Shown piece after piece: positions 13,781 through 23,809 of a stretch of 64,000 nt of DNA. The DNA is from Vigna angularis (Eukaryota; Streptophyta; Magnoliopsida; Fabales; Fabaceae). Each line of letters opens with the position of its first letter. Within the stretch, counting starts at the first letter, position 1. A program made the position numbers and the translations under genes. The stretch covers positions 19,523,444 through 19,587,443 of the forward strand of contig NC_068979.1 of the NCBI RefSeq assembly GCF_016808095.1, written 5' to 3'. The notes beneath the pieces are model-generated. The model did no database searches. It had not been told where the DNA came from and worked only from the letters and a program-made list of their open reading frames with translations.

Positions 13781-14257
13781 TGTTTCGGTTGAATTGGTCT
13801 GAGGGTCGGTCATCCTTCCTTGCTCTGTTCTCTTTTGATCTTCAATCCTCTCCGAGAATGCAATCCACTTTGATGAGTTGTTGACCTGCAGAAGACACTC
13901 CTACGCTCAAGTAAGATATGTTTCATAAAGAGGTCTATATTTTATTATAATAGATTAAGATGTCTTTACTTGGACATTAACCCTATATTTATAGGGCTTA
14001 TGACAATCAAGCTCATTAATTCATATTGGATATGGCAATAATGTCATATATTCATATTTGATTCGGCAATCAAACCATTAATATTTAAAATATATCTGCT
14101 AACTGCCCATAAATACCATATATTTTCCACTGATATGGTCAACAAGTATATTAATTGGTCATTAACGACATCCATCTTATCTGACTCACAATCATTGAAT
14201 TACCGGTCGATGTAGATGGTCCTCTCCTAGGACGGTCGACTACCCTTGTATAGTACA
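13781..14257 (-). repeat. Left LTR (3' LTR) of the non-coding element
   Basis: Begins TGTTTCGGTTGAATTGG and ends TATAGTACA on the plus strand. It differs from the right copy by a modest number of substitutions and short indels, so the element is not brand new. Confidence 0.9.
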
Positions 14258-14340
14258 TTAAGCCCCCCAAGCCCCGAGCAGTTGTTTGCAGGTGCGAAGG
14301 GGTTTAACTTTTTGTAGTTGAGTCGTGGTAGGAGCGGTTT

Positions 14341-14950
14341 GAGCTGGTCACTAGAAGACCATAGTTGAATGTCTTCGCATGGCCGCCCTGGATTGCTAGT
14401 GAGTAGATCACTAGAAGACACAAGTGAGTTGATCACTTGGCCGCCCAGGATTGCTAATGAGCTGGTCACTAGAAGACCATAGTTGAATGTCTTCGTATGG
14501 ATGCCCGGGATTGCTAGTGAGTAGATCACAAGAATACACAAGTGAGCTGATCACTTGGCCGCCCAGGATTGCTAGTGAGCTGGTCACTAGAAGACCATAG
14601 TTGAATGTCTTCGTATGGCCGCCCAGGATTGCTAATGAGTAGATCACTAGAAGACACAAGTGAGCTGATCACTTGGCTGCCCAGGATTGCTAGTGAGCTG
14701 GTCACTAGAAGACCATAGTTGAATGTCTTCGTACGGCCGCCCGGGATTGCTAGTGAGTAGATCACTAGAAGACACAAGTGAGCTGATCACTTGGGCGCCT
14801 AGGATTGCTAGTGAGCTAGTCACTAGAAGACCATAGTTGAATGTCTCCGTATGACCGCCCGGGATTGCTAGTGAGTAGATCACTAGAAGACACAAGTGAG
14901 CTGGTCACTTGGCCGCCTAAGATTGCTAGTGAGCTGATCACCAGAAGACC
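14341..14950. repeat. 118-bp dimeric tandem array
   Basis: The word CTAGAAGACCATAG recurs at 14351, 14469, 14587, 14705 and 14823 and decays at 14941, an exact 118-bp period. Each unit is a dimer of a 60-bp and a 58-bp half that share GATTGCTAGTGAG...TCACTAGAAGAC, giving a higher-order repeat. One half contains the inverted repeat CAAGTGA-5-TCACTTG. The other contains GAAGAC-11-GTCTTC. Confidence 0.92.
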
Positions 14951-14953
14951 ATG

Positions 14954-15650
14954 GTTGAACGTAAGTCTGGACCTTCCTGCGCATGATATTTTTACTCACA
15001 AAAATATGTGTTAAGTAAAACTTCAATATATTATAAATTATAATAAAAAGTCACTAGAACCTGATAAGGTTGAACGACGTAGGACTGAATCTTCTTGTGC
15101 AGGATATTTTTACTCACAAAAATATGAGTTAAACAAATATATTATAATTTATAAATTATAATGAAAAGTGGAACCTGTCAAGGTTGAACGTAGGACTGAA
15201 CCTTCTTGTGCACAATATTTTTACTCACAAAAATATGAGCTAAACAAATATATTATAATTTATAAATTATAATCAAAAGTGGAACCTGTCAAGGTTGAAC
15301 GTAGGAGTGAACCTTCTTGTGCAGAATATTTTTACTCACAAAAATATGAGTTAAACAAATATATTATAATTTATAAATTATAATGAAAAGTGGAACCTGT
15401 CAAGGTTGAACGTAGGACTGATTCTTCCTGTGCAAGATATTTTTACTCACAAAAATATGAGGTAAACAAATATATTATAATTTATAAATTATAATAAAAA
15501 GTGGAACCTATCAAGGTTGAACGTAGGATTGAACCTTCCTGTGCAGAATATTTTTACTCACAAAAATATGAGTTAAACAAATATATTATAATATATAAAT
15601 TATAATGAAAAGTGGAACCTGTCAAGGTTCAACGTAGGACTGAACCTTCC
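14954..15650. repeat. 111-bp tandem array with palindromes
   Basis: GTTGAACG-like starts occur at 14954, 15069, 15183, 15294, 15405, 15516 and 15627: first spacings 115 and 114, then exactly 111 four times. Each unit contains ATATTTTT-6-AAAAATAT and, in most copies, a perfect 22-bp AT palindrome (for example 15141-15162, 15252-15273 and 15363-15384). Confidence 0.92.
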
Positions 15651-15816
15651 TAAAAGTTCTCAAAACAAAAGACATGTCTTTAGAAATTATTACGGAATAT
15701 TTTACTCTTGTTGCAAACCTGGTATTGATTCGAAGTAGCGATGTCGAGACCGAGCGCACGTCTGGTTCCTCGTGGAATCTTGGGGATGCTGCTCGGCCCC
15801 ACGGTGGGCGCCAAAA

Positions 15817-16294
15817 TGTTTCGGTTGAATTGGTCTGAGGGTTGGTCGTCCTTGCTTGCTCTGCTCTCTTTTGATCTTCAATCCTCTCCAAGAATGCAAT
15901 CCACTTTGATGAGTTGTTGACCTGCAGAAGACACTCCTACACTCAAGTCATATATGTTTCATAAAGAGGTCTATATTTTATTGTAATAGATTAAGATGTC
16001 TTTACTTGGACATTAACCCTATATTTATAGGGCTTATGGCAATCAAGCTCATTAATTCATATTGGATATGACAATAATGTCGTATATTCATATTTGATAC
16101 GGTAATCAAACCATTAATATTTAATAATATACCTGCTAACTGCCCATAAATACTATATATTTTCCACTGATATGGTAAACAACAGTATTAATTGGTCATT
16201 AACGACATCCATCTTACCTTGCTCACAATCATTGAATTACTGGTCAGTGTAGATGATCCTCTCCTAGGACGGTCGGCTACCCATGTATAGTACA
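15817..16294 (-). repeat. Right LTR (5' LTR) of the non-coding element
   Basis: Direct-repeat partner of 13781-14257, 478 bp, with the same TGTTTCGG start and TAGTACA end on the plus strand. The presumed primer-binding site lies immediately left of it (about 15795-15815). Confidence 0.9.
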
Positions 16295-18865
16295 TTTCTC
16301 ATAATCATAACCAACTAAACACATAAAAGTAGTAACTTTCTAATTCTGATTTACTGAGACAAGCTAAAAACAAAATCAAGGTGGCATCTAATGCCATATC
16401 CCCTAATGCTCATTGTCAAGTGAACACCTAATGTGATCAAAGTATCACCCAACGCCTTGGACCCTTATACATATCTATTAAGTGAGCTCCCAACGATCCC
16501 AAGATATTGCCCAATGCCCTGAACCTCTAAAAGTTACCACTAACTTAAGTTATTTGCTCGGTGCCCAATAGTTTTGTTGTACTGCACGACACTGTTTCAA
16601 AAAAACAACAACACCTGATTTAACTAAGTTAGTTATCCAATTTGCTTATCTAGGCAACTCGAAATCTTCCTTAGTTTAAAATACCTGATTTAACATTTCA
16701 TGGAATGTATAAACATATAAATAACATAAAAAATAGAAGAAGAAGGGGTAGAGAATGTGAAAGATGAGAGGAAGGATCAAATTCGGTCCCCCAAAGAGTT
16801 TATAAGCTCTTATTATGTGTTTCACTAAGTCTTTTTATATAGAAATCGGGTTGGACTTTTTTTGTTGTTGTGATATTTTTTCTGATAATGTAATCTCCTT
16901 CAATGATTTTATAAATAATCCAATATTTTCAAGATATATTTAATTATTTTGGAGATTTAAAAAAATTTAAGAAGATCTTGTGAGATTCAAAATTTTTTGA
17001 CAAATATTTATCTTGTGATATTTACTAATATAATTAAATAAGATAATTATTTAAAAACATCTAAAGATATATTCATACCAAATTATCTTTTATGATAAAA
17101 ATTTATCAATTATCAAAGTCTTTTTTTTTTGGAAAAAGATATAGAAAATCACAAGGTACAATTTCTGTTTCTTTTTCCCTCTTCCCGGCTTAGCCAAATT
17201 CAATTTGGGTTTAGCCAAAAATTTTCACTTTTTTATGATTTTTTTTTCCTTCTCCATACAATGCTTGGCTTGAATTTCTTTTATAGTTTTGATTATTTGT
17301 TTTTCTTGGATTTATTTTTAAGGTATCATGAAGCTTTAATCAATTTATTAACACACCTCAAAATATTTGTAGAACATTTATACAACTGTAAAGTTATTTT
17401 TAACAAGTTTTTGTATGTCATGCTCAATAAAACCAATTATAAAAAATCATAATTAAAACAGTCTTTTCAAGCACAAAAATCACATAAGAATTCAATATTA
17501 AAGGCTAAATGAGGACATAAATATGCATTCATTAGTACTCCACATAAGCTCTACTTCACATAGGTTACTCTACTTGCACACACAAAACTCTGATTAACGA
17601 ACATAACACACCCTTACAATGTTAATCAAACATATATTCACCTTGAACCCTTTAACATCACAAGCAAACCCATGCACCCTACATGTAACGGATTTTCTAG
17701 CAAGACTCAAAGAAGAGTTATAGATGAACTTACTATATTCAAGAATCTTATGTTGTACTCCGATCCTCAAACAAATGAAAGATGAAGTCAGATATTAAGA
17801 AAAAAAAAACAGAGAAAAGGCTTTTAAAAAGTTTTAGAAAGATGATAATTCTTATAAAATAAAACTCAACTAATAGAAAATTCTATTTAAAGTTAGACTT
17901 TTTAAATAATAAAATAATCGAGTGTCATCTTAACTCTTAATTATATTTTATGTCCTCACAAAATGAGGTTTATATCTTCATTTTTAAGATGACATCATAG
18001 ATATATGAAATATATTTTAACAAGATTTGTTATTTATTATATTTATTGTATCATCTTTATCGAGTTATCATTAATATTTAGTCTCACATTTAATATGTGT
18101 ATATCTCAAATGTGAAAAGATATATTAAAAATTTTATATTAACTAAAAAAGATATATTAAAAATTTTATATTAATTAAAAATAAAATAAATTTATAGTAT
18201 ATGTGTGGATAATTGTGGTACACTGGCCATGATTTTTTATTTTAAAATAATTGAAGTGTGACCTAAATGATCCCCACTAAAGATAATCTTTTATATGTAT
18301 TTGTGGGGGTTATTCTCTGTTGACACGATTTAATCAGGCCTTATGATAAGTATTTTATGTCTTTTTCGATAAAAAAGAGTTGCGCGTGTTTCTCAAAATG
18401 CTGAGCCTTGTCTCTAAAATGTTGTGCAAAGTTAGTGATGAAGAAGCTGAACCTGTACAAAAAGTATTTTCATGATGAAGATTTTGGATAAGGGTAAAGA
18501 ACTTCTTAGTTGGGCTAATCCGACAGCAAAGGACATACTCAATTATGACGTTTTTTATAATATGCAACCTTTTCCATCTTATGTAATCACTATTTTCACC
18601 CAACAACAATTCTAAAACATTTCTTTAAGTATCTTTTATTTATATAAAAAATAAGTATTGTTAATATATTAAAAAATTCAATTGATAGTTGTTATTACAA
18701 ACGTCAACACGTACTAGAAATTTAAAAGTGAATCTAAATTTTAAACATGTAAAGTTCAACACTATATATTAAAATATTAAAAGTGGTATTAATTTTGAAT
18801 AAATTAAACTCATATTTCACTAGTATCACTTTTTTTCTAAAAAAAAGCTATCATAATAACAAATA
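16295..18865. other. Intergenic, decayed repeat DNA
   Basis: The left part belongs to the tentative old LTR-like repeat. The rest is AT-rich with a partly duplicated stretch at about 18118-18180 (GATATATTAAAAATTTTATA twice). No supportable gene; open frames at 17129-17452 and 18355-18609 lack recognisable domains. Confidence 0.45.
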
Positions 18866-20434
18866 GACTTAAATACTTACTTCGTCTCCATGTTAAAAGG
18901 TAAATTTCTGTTTAGTACCGATTTTAAAATTGAATCTATTGAGTCCCAAAGTTGTAAAAATTGTATACATAAAGTACCCTCCATTAAATTAGTATAAACA
19001 AAGTTAAGTCTGTGCTGACCTGACTGCACTTTTTTTTCTTTTCTTTGCTTTTGTTGCCATCTTTTTCTCTCCCCAATCAAGGTTTTTTTTTTATTCTCCT
19101 TTGTATCTTTATCACCCAAAGAGCCTTCCTCCTTCCTGAAACATTCAACTTCAGCCAAAAATTCAACCAATTCATCACAATTTTTCAATTTCAATACCCA
19201 TGCTCATATTGCAATCCTCCTAAATCAAAATTTCAGACCCTCCATAAAAGGATCAAAGTTAAAAGGGAGAAAGGGTTTCTCCTGGGTTGTCATGAGAAGT
19301 CGGCTTCTCGGACGGTGTACAACTCATGTCTGCCGCCAATGACGCTGAAAGTGCCAGAAAGTTCTACCGCGCCAGCATGCTCCTCCATGTCGCCATCACT
19401 AGTTTCCTAGAGCAGCATCCACCAGATTGCGCCATCGCCGACTTCATCCAATCCTGGGTTCACGACGTGGCGAGCAATCTCCGCATTGACAGACTCGCCT
19501 TCAACGACTTCCCCCTCTTCACCGTGGCCGCCATGGAGTCCGTGATATCGAACCCCGCACTTGTTTCCGACGCTAGCCCCTTCGTGATCTCCGATTTTCC
19601 CCACCGCATCACCTTGTGCTCCAGACCACCCAAGGGGGTCACCAGCTTCTTGGAGAGGCTCCTGAAAACAGAGATGAAGATGCGAGGTGCGATTTTGATG
19701 GTTGTGTGATTTTGGATCTGGATTGTTTGGTATCTCTTCTTGCAGGTTTGATGATGCATCTAGTTCGCGCAGAAGATTGGGGGTGGTGCGTTTGGCTTGA
19801 ACAACGGTGCGATTTAGGTTGGTGAAGGTTTCACAATGGAGGTAGTTGCGTGAGAATGATGGAGAAGGGGGTGGGTCGGTGGTGACGGCTTCGCAGTGGC
19901 TTTGCAATTGGGGTTTTTCTTATTGCAGGTCTGTGTTGATGGTGGTGAGGCGAAATAGGTTATGATGGCGGTGAAGATGATCAGCAGTGGTGATAGGTTG
20001 CGGTGGTGGCTTATGGTGGTCCACTTCCCACAACACACCTATCTCAATTCCCATCCTCTCCCTGTTCCTCCTTTTCCACTTCTACTTCCTCATCACCACC
20101 ACCCAGGACCACTTCTCCCTTGTCACCACCAAACTATGAAAAGAAAATGTTGCAAAAAGAAAAGTTGAACGTTTATGAGTTTATGAAAATTATGAAAATC
20201 ATTAGTATAGAAAGAGAAAAAGCTGAACGTTGCATAAAGATCAGATAAGAGAAAAAAGAGAGTCAGATTTTATAGCCACGTCAACACGAACTTAACTCCG
20301 TTTATGATAATTTAACGGAAGGGACTTTATTTATACAATTTTTATAACTCTTGGACTCAATAAATTCAATTTTAAAACCGGACACTAAACAGAAATTCAC
20401 CTCTTAACATGAGGACGAAGTAAGCATTTAAACC
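18866..20434. mobile_element. Mutator-like element with long TIRs and possible captured gene fragment, TSD TAAYAAATA
   Basis: Inverted repeats of about 160 bp: GACTTAAATACTTACTTCGT at 18866 inward, and the reverse of GGTTTAAATGCTTACTTCGT ending at 20434. The 9-bp flanks are TAACAAATA (18857-18865) and TAATAAATA (20435-20443), one mismatch. TIR length and a 9-bp TSD indicate a MULE. There is no transposase. The interior (about 19270-20110) is strikingly GC-rich relative to its surroundings and looks like acquired genic DNA. Confidence 0.85.
19326..19709 (+). pseudogene. Gene-fragment-like open frame inside MULE, unrecognised
   Basis: A 127-residue frame beginning MSAANDAESARKFYRAS, with the composition and GC3 bias of a real coding sequence (phrases such as DASPFVISDFPHRITLC). 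I do not recognise the parent family. It sits wholly inside the MULE's inverted repeats and lacks normal gene context, so I read it as a captured exon (Pack-MULE style). The alternative is a low-complexity GC-rich filler that happens to stay open. Confidence 0.4.
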
Positions 20435-21044
20435 TAATAAATATATAGTTAATGGATCCAAATTAACTTATTTATAGAATTAGGAAGCCTTTTACTTAGA
20501 TATTATAATTCATGAAAGTTACAATATTATAATTTTACTTAATTTATATATTGAATTTTTTTTATTACTCTGTAATATATGTAAAAAATGCACGCTGAGA
20601 TTTTTATTATCAAATGATTAATATTTATAGATGGTTGTTAATCATTAAACTAAAAAATAGCTTTTATATATGACGCTTACATACCATATATAAATTTATG
20701 ATTAACATTTGTAAAATAAACGTATATTTACGTTTGACCTCTCAGACGTAAGAGTAATTTTTTTTATGTATGGTGTTTATAGGTAAGACATAAACGTGTT
20801 TAAAAAAATCTACAACGTTCTCCATACTTTTTACCTTGCGTGAAACTTCCTCTTGACAGGGACAATCATTTTGTGCTGAGTTAGGATTTTTATTGGTCAC
20901 CAAAAGTTACATCTTTTGTCATTCACATTAGGTTTATTGGAAAACATCTTTCCCTCTATGTTTTTTAATTGAGATTAGTTTCTTATCATTCTCACCGTAA
21001 TATTAACATATGACTTTTTGTAGAGAAATTCAATCATTATTATA
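20435..21044. other. AT-rich intergenic DNA
   Basis: No coding region or bounded repeat recognised between the MULE and the TRIM LTR. Confidence 0.5.
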
Positions 21045-21165
21045 CATTAAAAGTCTCACATCGATTAAAGATAAAGCCAAGTTATAATATATAAGTGGGA
21101 TGCAAATCTCACTGTATAAGCCGATTTTGTCGGATTGAGTTAGATTTAAAATCTACTTTCTAATA
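21045..21165. mobile_element. TRIM-type solo LTR, TSD TTATA
   Basis: A 121-bp sequence with the well-known plant TRIM LTR body (AAAGTCTCACATCGATTA...AAGCCGATTTTGTCGG...CTACTTTCTAATA). Its terminal TG and CA have mutated to CA and TA. A perfect 5-bp TSD TTATA flanks it (21040-21044; 21166-21170). Single copy here, so a solo LTR. Confidence 0.8.
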
Positions 21166-21724
21166 TTATACATAAATGTTCTCCTTATTTATTTTAAATA
21201 TGGGTTTTATGATTTTTTTATTTATATTAAACATTTGATGAGCATTGTTTTAATCATTTTTATAATCACTTTGTCAAACTTATTGTGTTTATTTGGTATT
21301 TTTATTATATATTATTTTTGAACTTTATTTAATATAATAGCTTTTTTTTCTCAATTCAACCTTTATTTCATTTTAAAAAATTCAAAATTATTTTGGTTAA
21401 GTTTGTATTTAAAAATGACACATGTTAGTATTTATTTTTTTCTTCTCTCTCCACATTCCTTTCATCGCCATTTTTCTCTTTCTCCATCTCTTTTTCACCA
21501 CCTTTCCCCCTTTCTCTCTTTCGTATATAGTTTCTTTACCTTCAACACACTTTAACTCTCCTATCTACTTTTATTCTTCTTCCTTCCTTCTACTTCAAAC
21601 CCCCTCTTTGCTTTCTTTTTCTTTTCAAATCCCTATTATTTTTCATTTTTTTTTCTTCAAATTCTTTTCATCTGTCAACAAAACAATAAAATCCTTATTT
21701 ATAGGTTAATTCACGACAAGTGTA
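21166..21724. other. Pyrimidine-rich intergenic DNA
   Basis: The stretch 21430-21690 is strongly T/C-rich on the plus strand and stays open by composition (Phe, Leu, Ser). No gene or bounded repeat recognised. Confidence 0.45.
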
Positions 21725-22747
21725 CACTAGTAAAAAAGAGGGTTTTTAACACACTGTATATGCCTCGGTTTTATTGAAACCGAAGCGTATCAAAGCGCAG
21801 TGCCATTTTCGTAGTTTTAGCGAACGTATATGCTTCGATTGTACAAGAACTGATGCCTAAAGGAGGATACTGCCTCGTTTTTTTAAACACCTAAGGCAAA
21901 AAACCCTGCTGACTTCTTAAAAAATCAATATTTGACGTGACAACTTTTTGGAAACAGGTTTACTGCCTCGGTTGCTCAAAGAATCGAGGCAGAAACCCCT
22001 GCCACTGACACTGCAGATCAGACTTTTGAACTGAATCGCATTTTCGAATGGGGATACGACCTCGGTTTAACCGCGAACCGATGCCTCTATTGGAGGATAT
22101 TTTCAAATTTGTCATTTTATTATTATTTTGAATATTATTCTGAGGGGTTTATGCCACAATTTTAATTTTAACCCAGGTAGTAAGGGACATATTACCTCAG
22201 TTGTTTACTTAACCGAGGAAATAGCGTCTTCGAGGGTTCAAAACCAAAACACATTTCAGTTTCAGTGGTCTTCTTCCCAAATCTCAGCGTGAAACGCTGC
22301 CTCGTCGTTCACCACTGCTTTTTGCCTCGTCGCCTTGCTGCTGCACCGCCGTCGCCATCGTCTCGGCCCCCACTACTAAATGCCTCACTACAGTGGTGGA
22401 CTTCCTAGGTCTTTGGTTGTGCGGGTAGACCTTCTCTTTTCCCCTTTCTTTTCTGGCTTGCAATGTAAGAGGAGCTAGCGCCACTCTCTTCTTCCCCTTT
22501 TCCTCTTTTTCTTTCGTCTTGGTTCAAGCGTCGCAAGGAGGGTTTTCTTTTTCCAGCGTCTCAGTGGGCGTTCTCGTGGTGGTGGGATCGCGGAAGCTTT
22601 CCTCCTTCGAAGCAAACACGAGTTTAGTTCTGACCGGGCCTATGTGCGAACGGCGTTGTGGTGGAGAGAGAAGATGACGAAAACGCGTCGCGAGTGACCT
22701 CTAGTGACGACGACGAGGGAGAAGGGCTGAGTATCCGACGACGACAG
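21725..22747 (+). mobile_element. CACTA (En/Spm-like) element, 3'-truncated
   Basis: Starts CACTAGTAAAAAAGAGG at 21725 and continues with subterminal repeats of TGCCTCGGTTTTA/AACCGAAGC type, matching the intact CACTA element at 41679. A GC-rich interior follows (22290-22740). No CACTAGTG end is found on the right; sequence resembling the element stops near 22747. Right border approximate. Confidence 0.7.
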
Positions 22748-23218
22748 CATAAAAATTAAACCTTTCAATAAAAATTAAACCTTCTAAATACTCTGATTTA
22801 ATGTATATATATATAAACTTCAAAATATGTCTTTCGGTTACAAAAAATTATGAATAGTTTTAATTTATTGATTTTTTAAAAGTAATTTTAGAAGTGTATT
22901 AAAATATACCTAAAACAGTTGTATGTTTTCATCTTTTTTATTTTCCTTCCGTTTGTTTTAAAAAGAATTAACACGTTTTTTAGTTATATTTTATTTAAAA
23001 TTTAGATTGAAAAAAAAAAGTATGATAATAAACTAATTTTTTTATAGTAAAATTTTAATTTTTAAAATAAAATCTTAATTTAATAACTTTATTGGCATTA
23101 AACAAAAGTATCGCGTGTATAAAATACTTGTACTTTCCAAAAGAATAATGTTAGCAAAATAAATTTTTGTACTTCATCTTTACCTATCTCAAGTTCAAGT
23201 ACAATAGAGTATTTGAGT
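22748..23218. other. AT-rich intergenic DNA
   Basis: No feature recognised apart from A/T runs. Confidence 0.5.
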
Positions 23219-23729
23219 TAGGGCTCTTACAATGGGTTAAAACACGTGGGTCAATTTGACTCATCATGAACTTGGATCGGATTGAATTTGAAAAAAATGA
23301 AATTTTTTTATACGGATCAATTTTTAATCCGGTTCACTTAAAATCCGGCTCACCCGTGGTGAGCCGGGTTGACCCACCAACCAACCTAGTTTAATTTAAT
23401 TATTTATTATTTTGTGTTTCGATATTATTAGTTAACATTTTTTTAATTGTATTGTAAATGAGAATAAAGAAAAAGATGTTTTAAGAAAGCAAAATATTAT
23501 AAATTTATCCATTCAAAGCTCTAATATTATAAATGGATAAGTGACACAAAAATTAACAAAAAAACTCGTTTAACCCACCAACCTGTGGCGAGCGGTTCAT
23601 ATTCTAATTTTTTCGGCTCGCTAATAAATGAGCCGGGTTGAGTTGACTCACTAAGTGACCAACCCGTGGTGGGCCAGGCTAGGCCGGGTTGGGTCGGGTT
23701 GGGTTGGGTGGCCCGTTTTGACAGCACTA
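23219..23729. mobile_element. hAT-type MITE, copy 2, TSD imperfect
   Basis: Homologous throughout to the MITE at 12772. It starts TAGGGCTCTTACAATGGG and ends CCCGTTTTGACAGCACTA. The flanking octamers ATTTGAGT (23211-23218) and ACTTGAGC (23730-23737) agree at 6 of 8 bases. Length is 511 bp. The left TIR has diverged more than the right. Confidence 0.82.
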
Positions 23730-23809
23730 ACTTGAGCGTGGGTTGTCTCTTATTATTGCCAAACGTTCCCACGAAACGGTGACCCGCCCATGCATCCCAA
23801 AATACATAA

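Larger units (their letters stand above)
13781..16294 (-). mobile_element. Complete non-coding LTR retrotransposon (LARD/TRIM-like), TSD TTTCT
   Basis: Two near-identical direct repeats, 13781-14257 and 15817-16294 (477 and 478 bp), bound a 1,559-bp interior. A perfect TSD TTTCT flanks the whole (13776-13780; 16295-16299). Minus-strand orientation is inferred because the base run next to the right-hand LTR reads in reverse as TTTTGGCGCCCACCG, a TGGCGCC primer-binding-site type. Next to the left-hand LTR, the reverse strand reads as a G-rich tract with GGGGGG, a plausible polypurine tract. No gag, protease, RT or integrase frame exists, so it would depend on another element's proteins. The interior is two tandem arrays. 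The overlapping 80-100 residue open frames in it are products of the 118-bp repeat. Confidence 0.9.
13440..18010 (+). mobile_element. Older decayed LTR-like repeat hosting the 13781-16294 insertion (tentative)
   Basis: Left of the insertion (13440-13780) two diverged direct copies of about 165 bp resemble the LTR box around TCACACC..TGATCATTGCAA. To the right (16320-16680) is a stretch of ATGCCC/CCCAACGCC words like the variable core of the 37101 LTR. Further right (about 17700-17960) the sequence resembles the 3' part of the 30001 LTR. This suggests an old LTR of the same family interrupted by the younger element. Ends and TSD could not be found. Confidence 0.35.

Noticed and set aside
14227..14895. 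Four similar overlapping minus-strand open frames of 82-104 residues
   Set aside because: They are translations of the 118-bp tandem array. Their near-identity follows the DNA repeat and they have no start context or domain.
15622..15899. Two overlapping minus-strand frames near the right LTR
   Set aside because: They span the primer-binding-site region and LTR border. No gag-like domain is visible.
17129..17452. 107-residue Phe/Leu-rich frame
   Set aside because: Product of T-rich composition. No recognisable protein and it lies in decayed repeat DNA.
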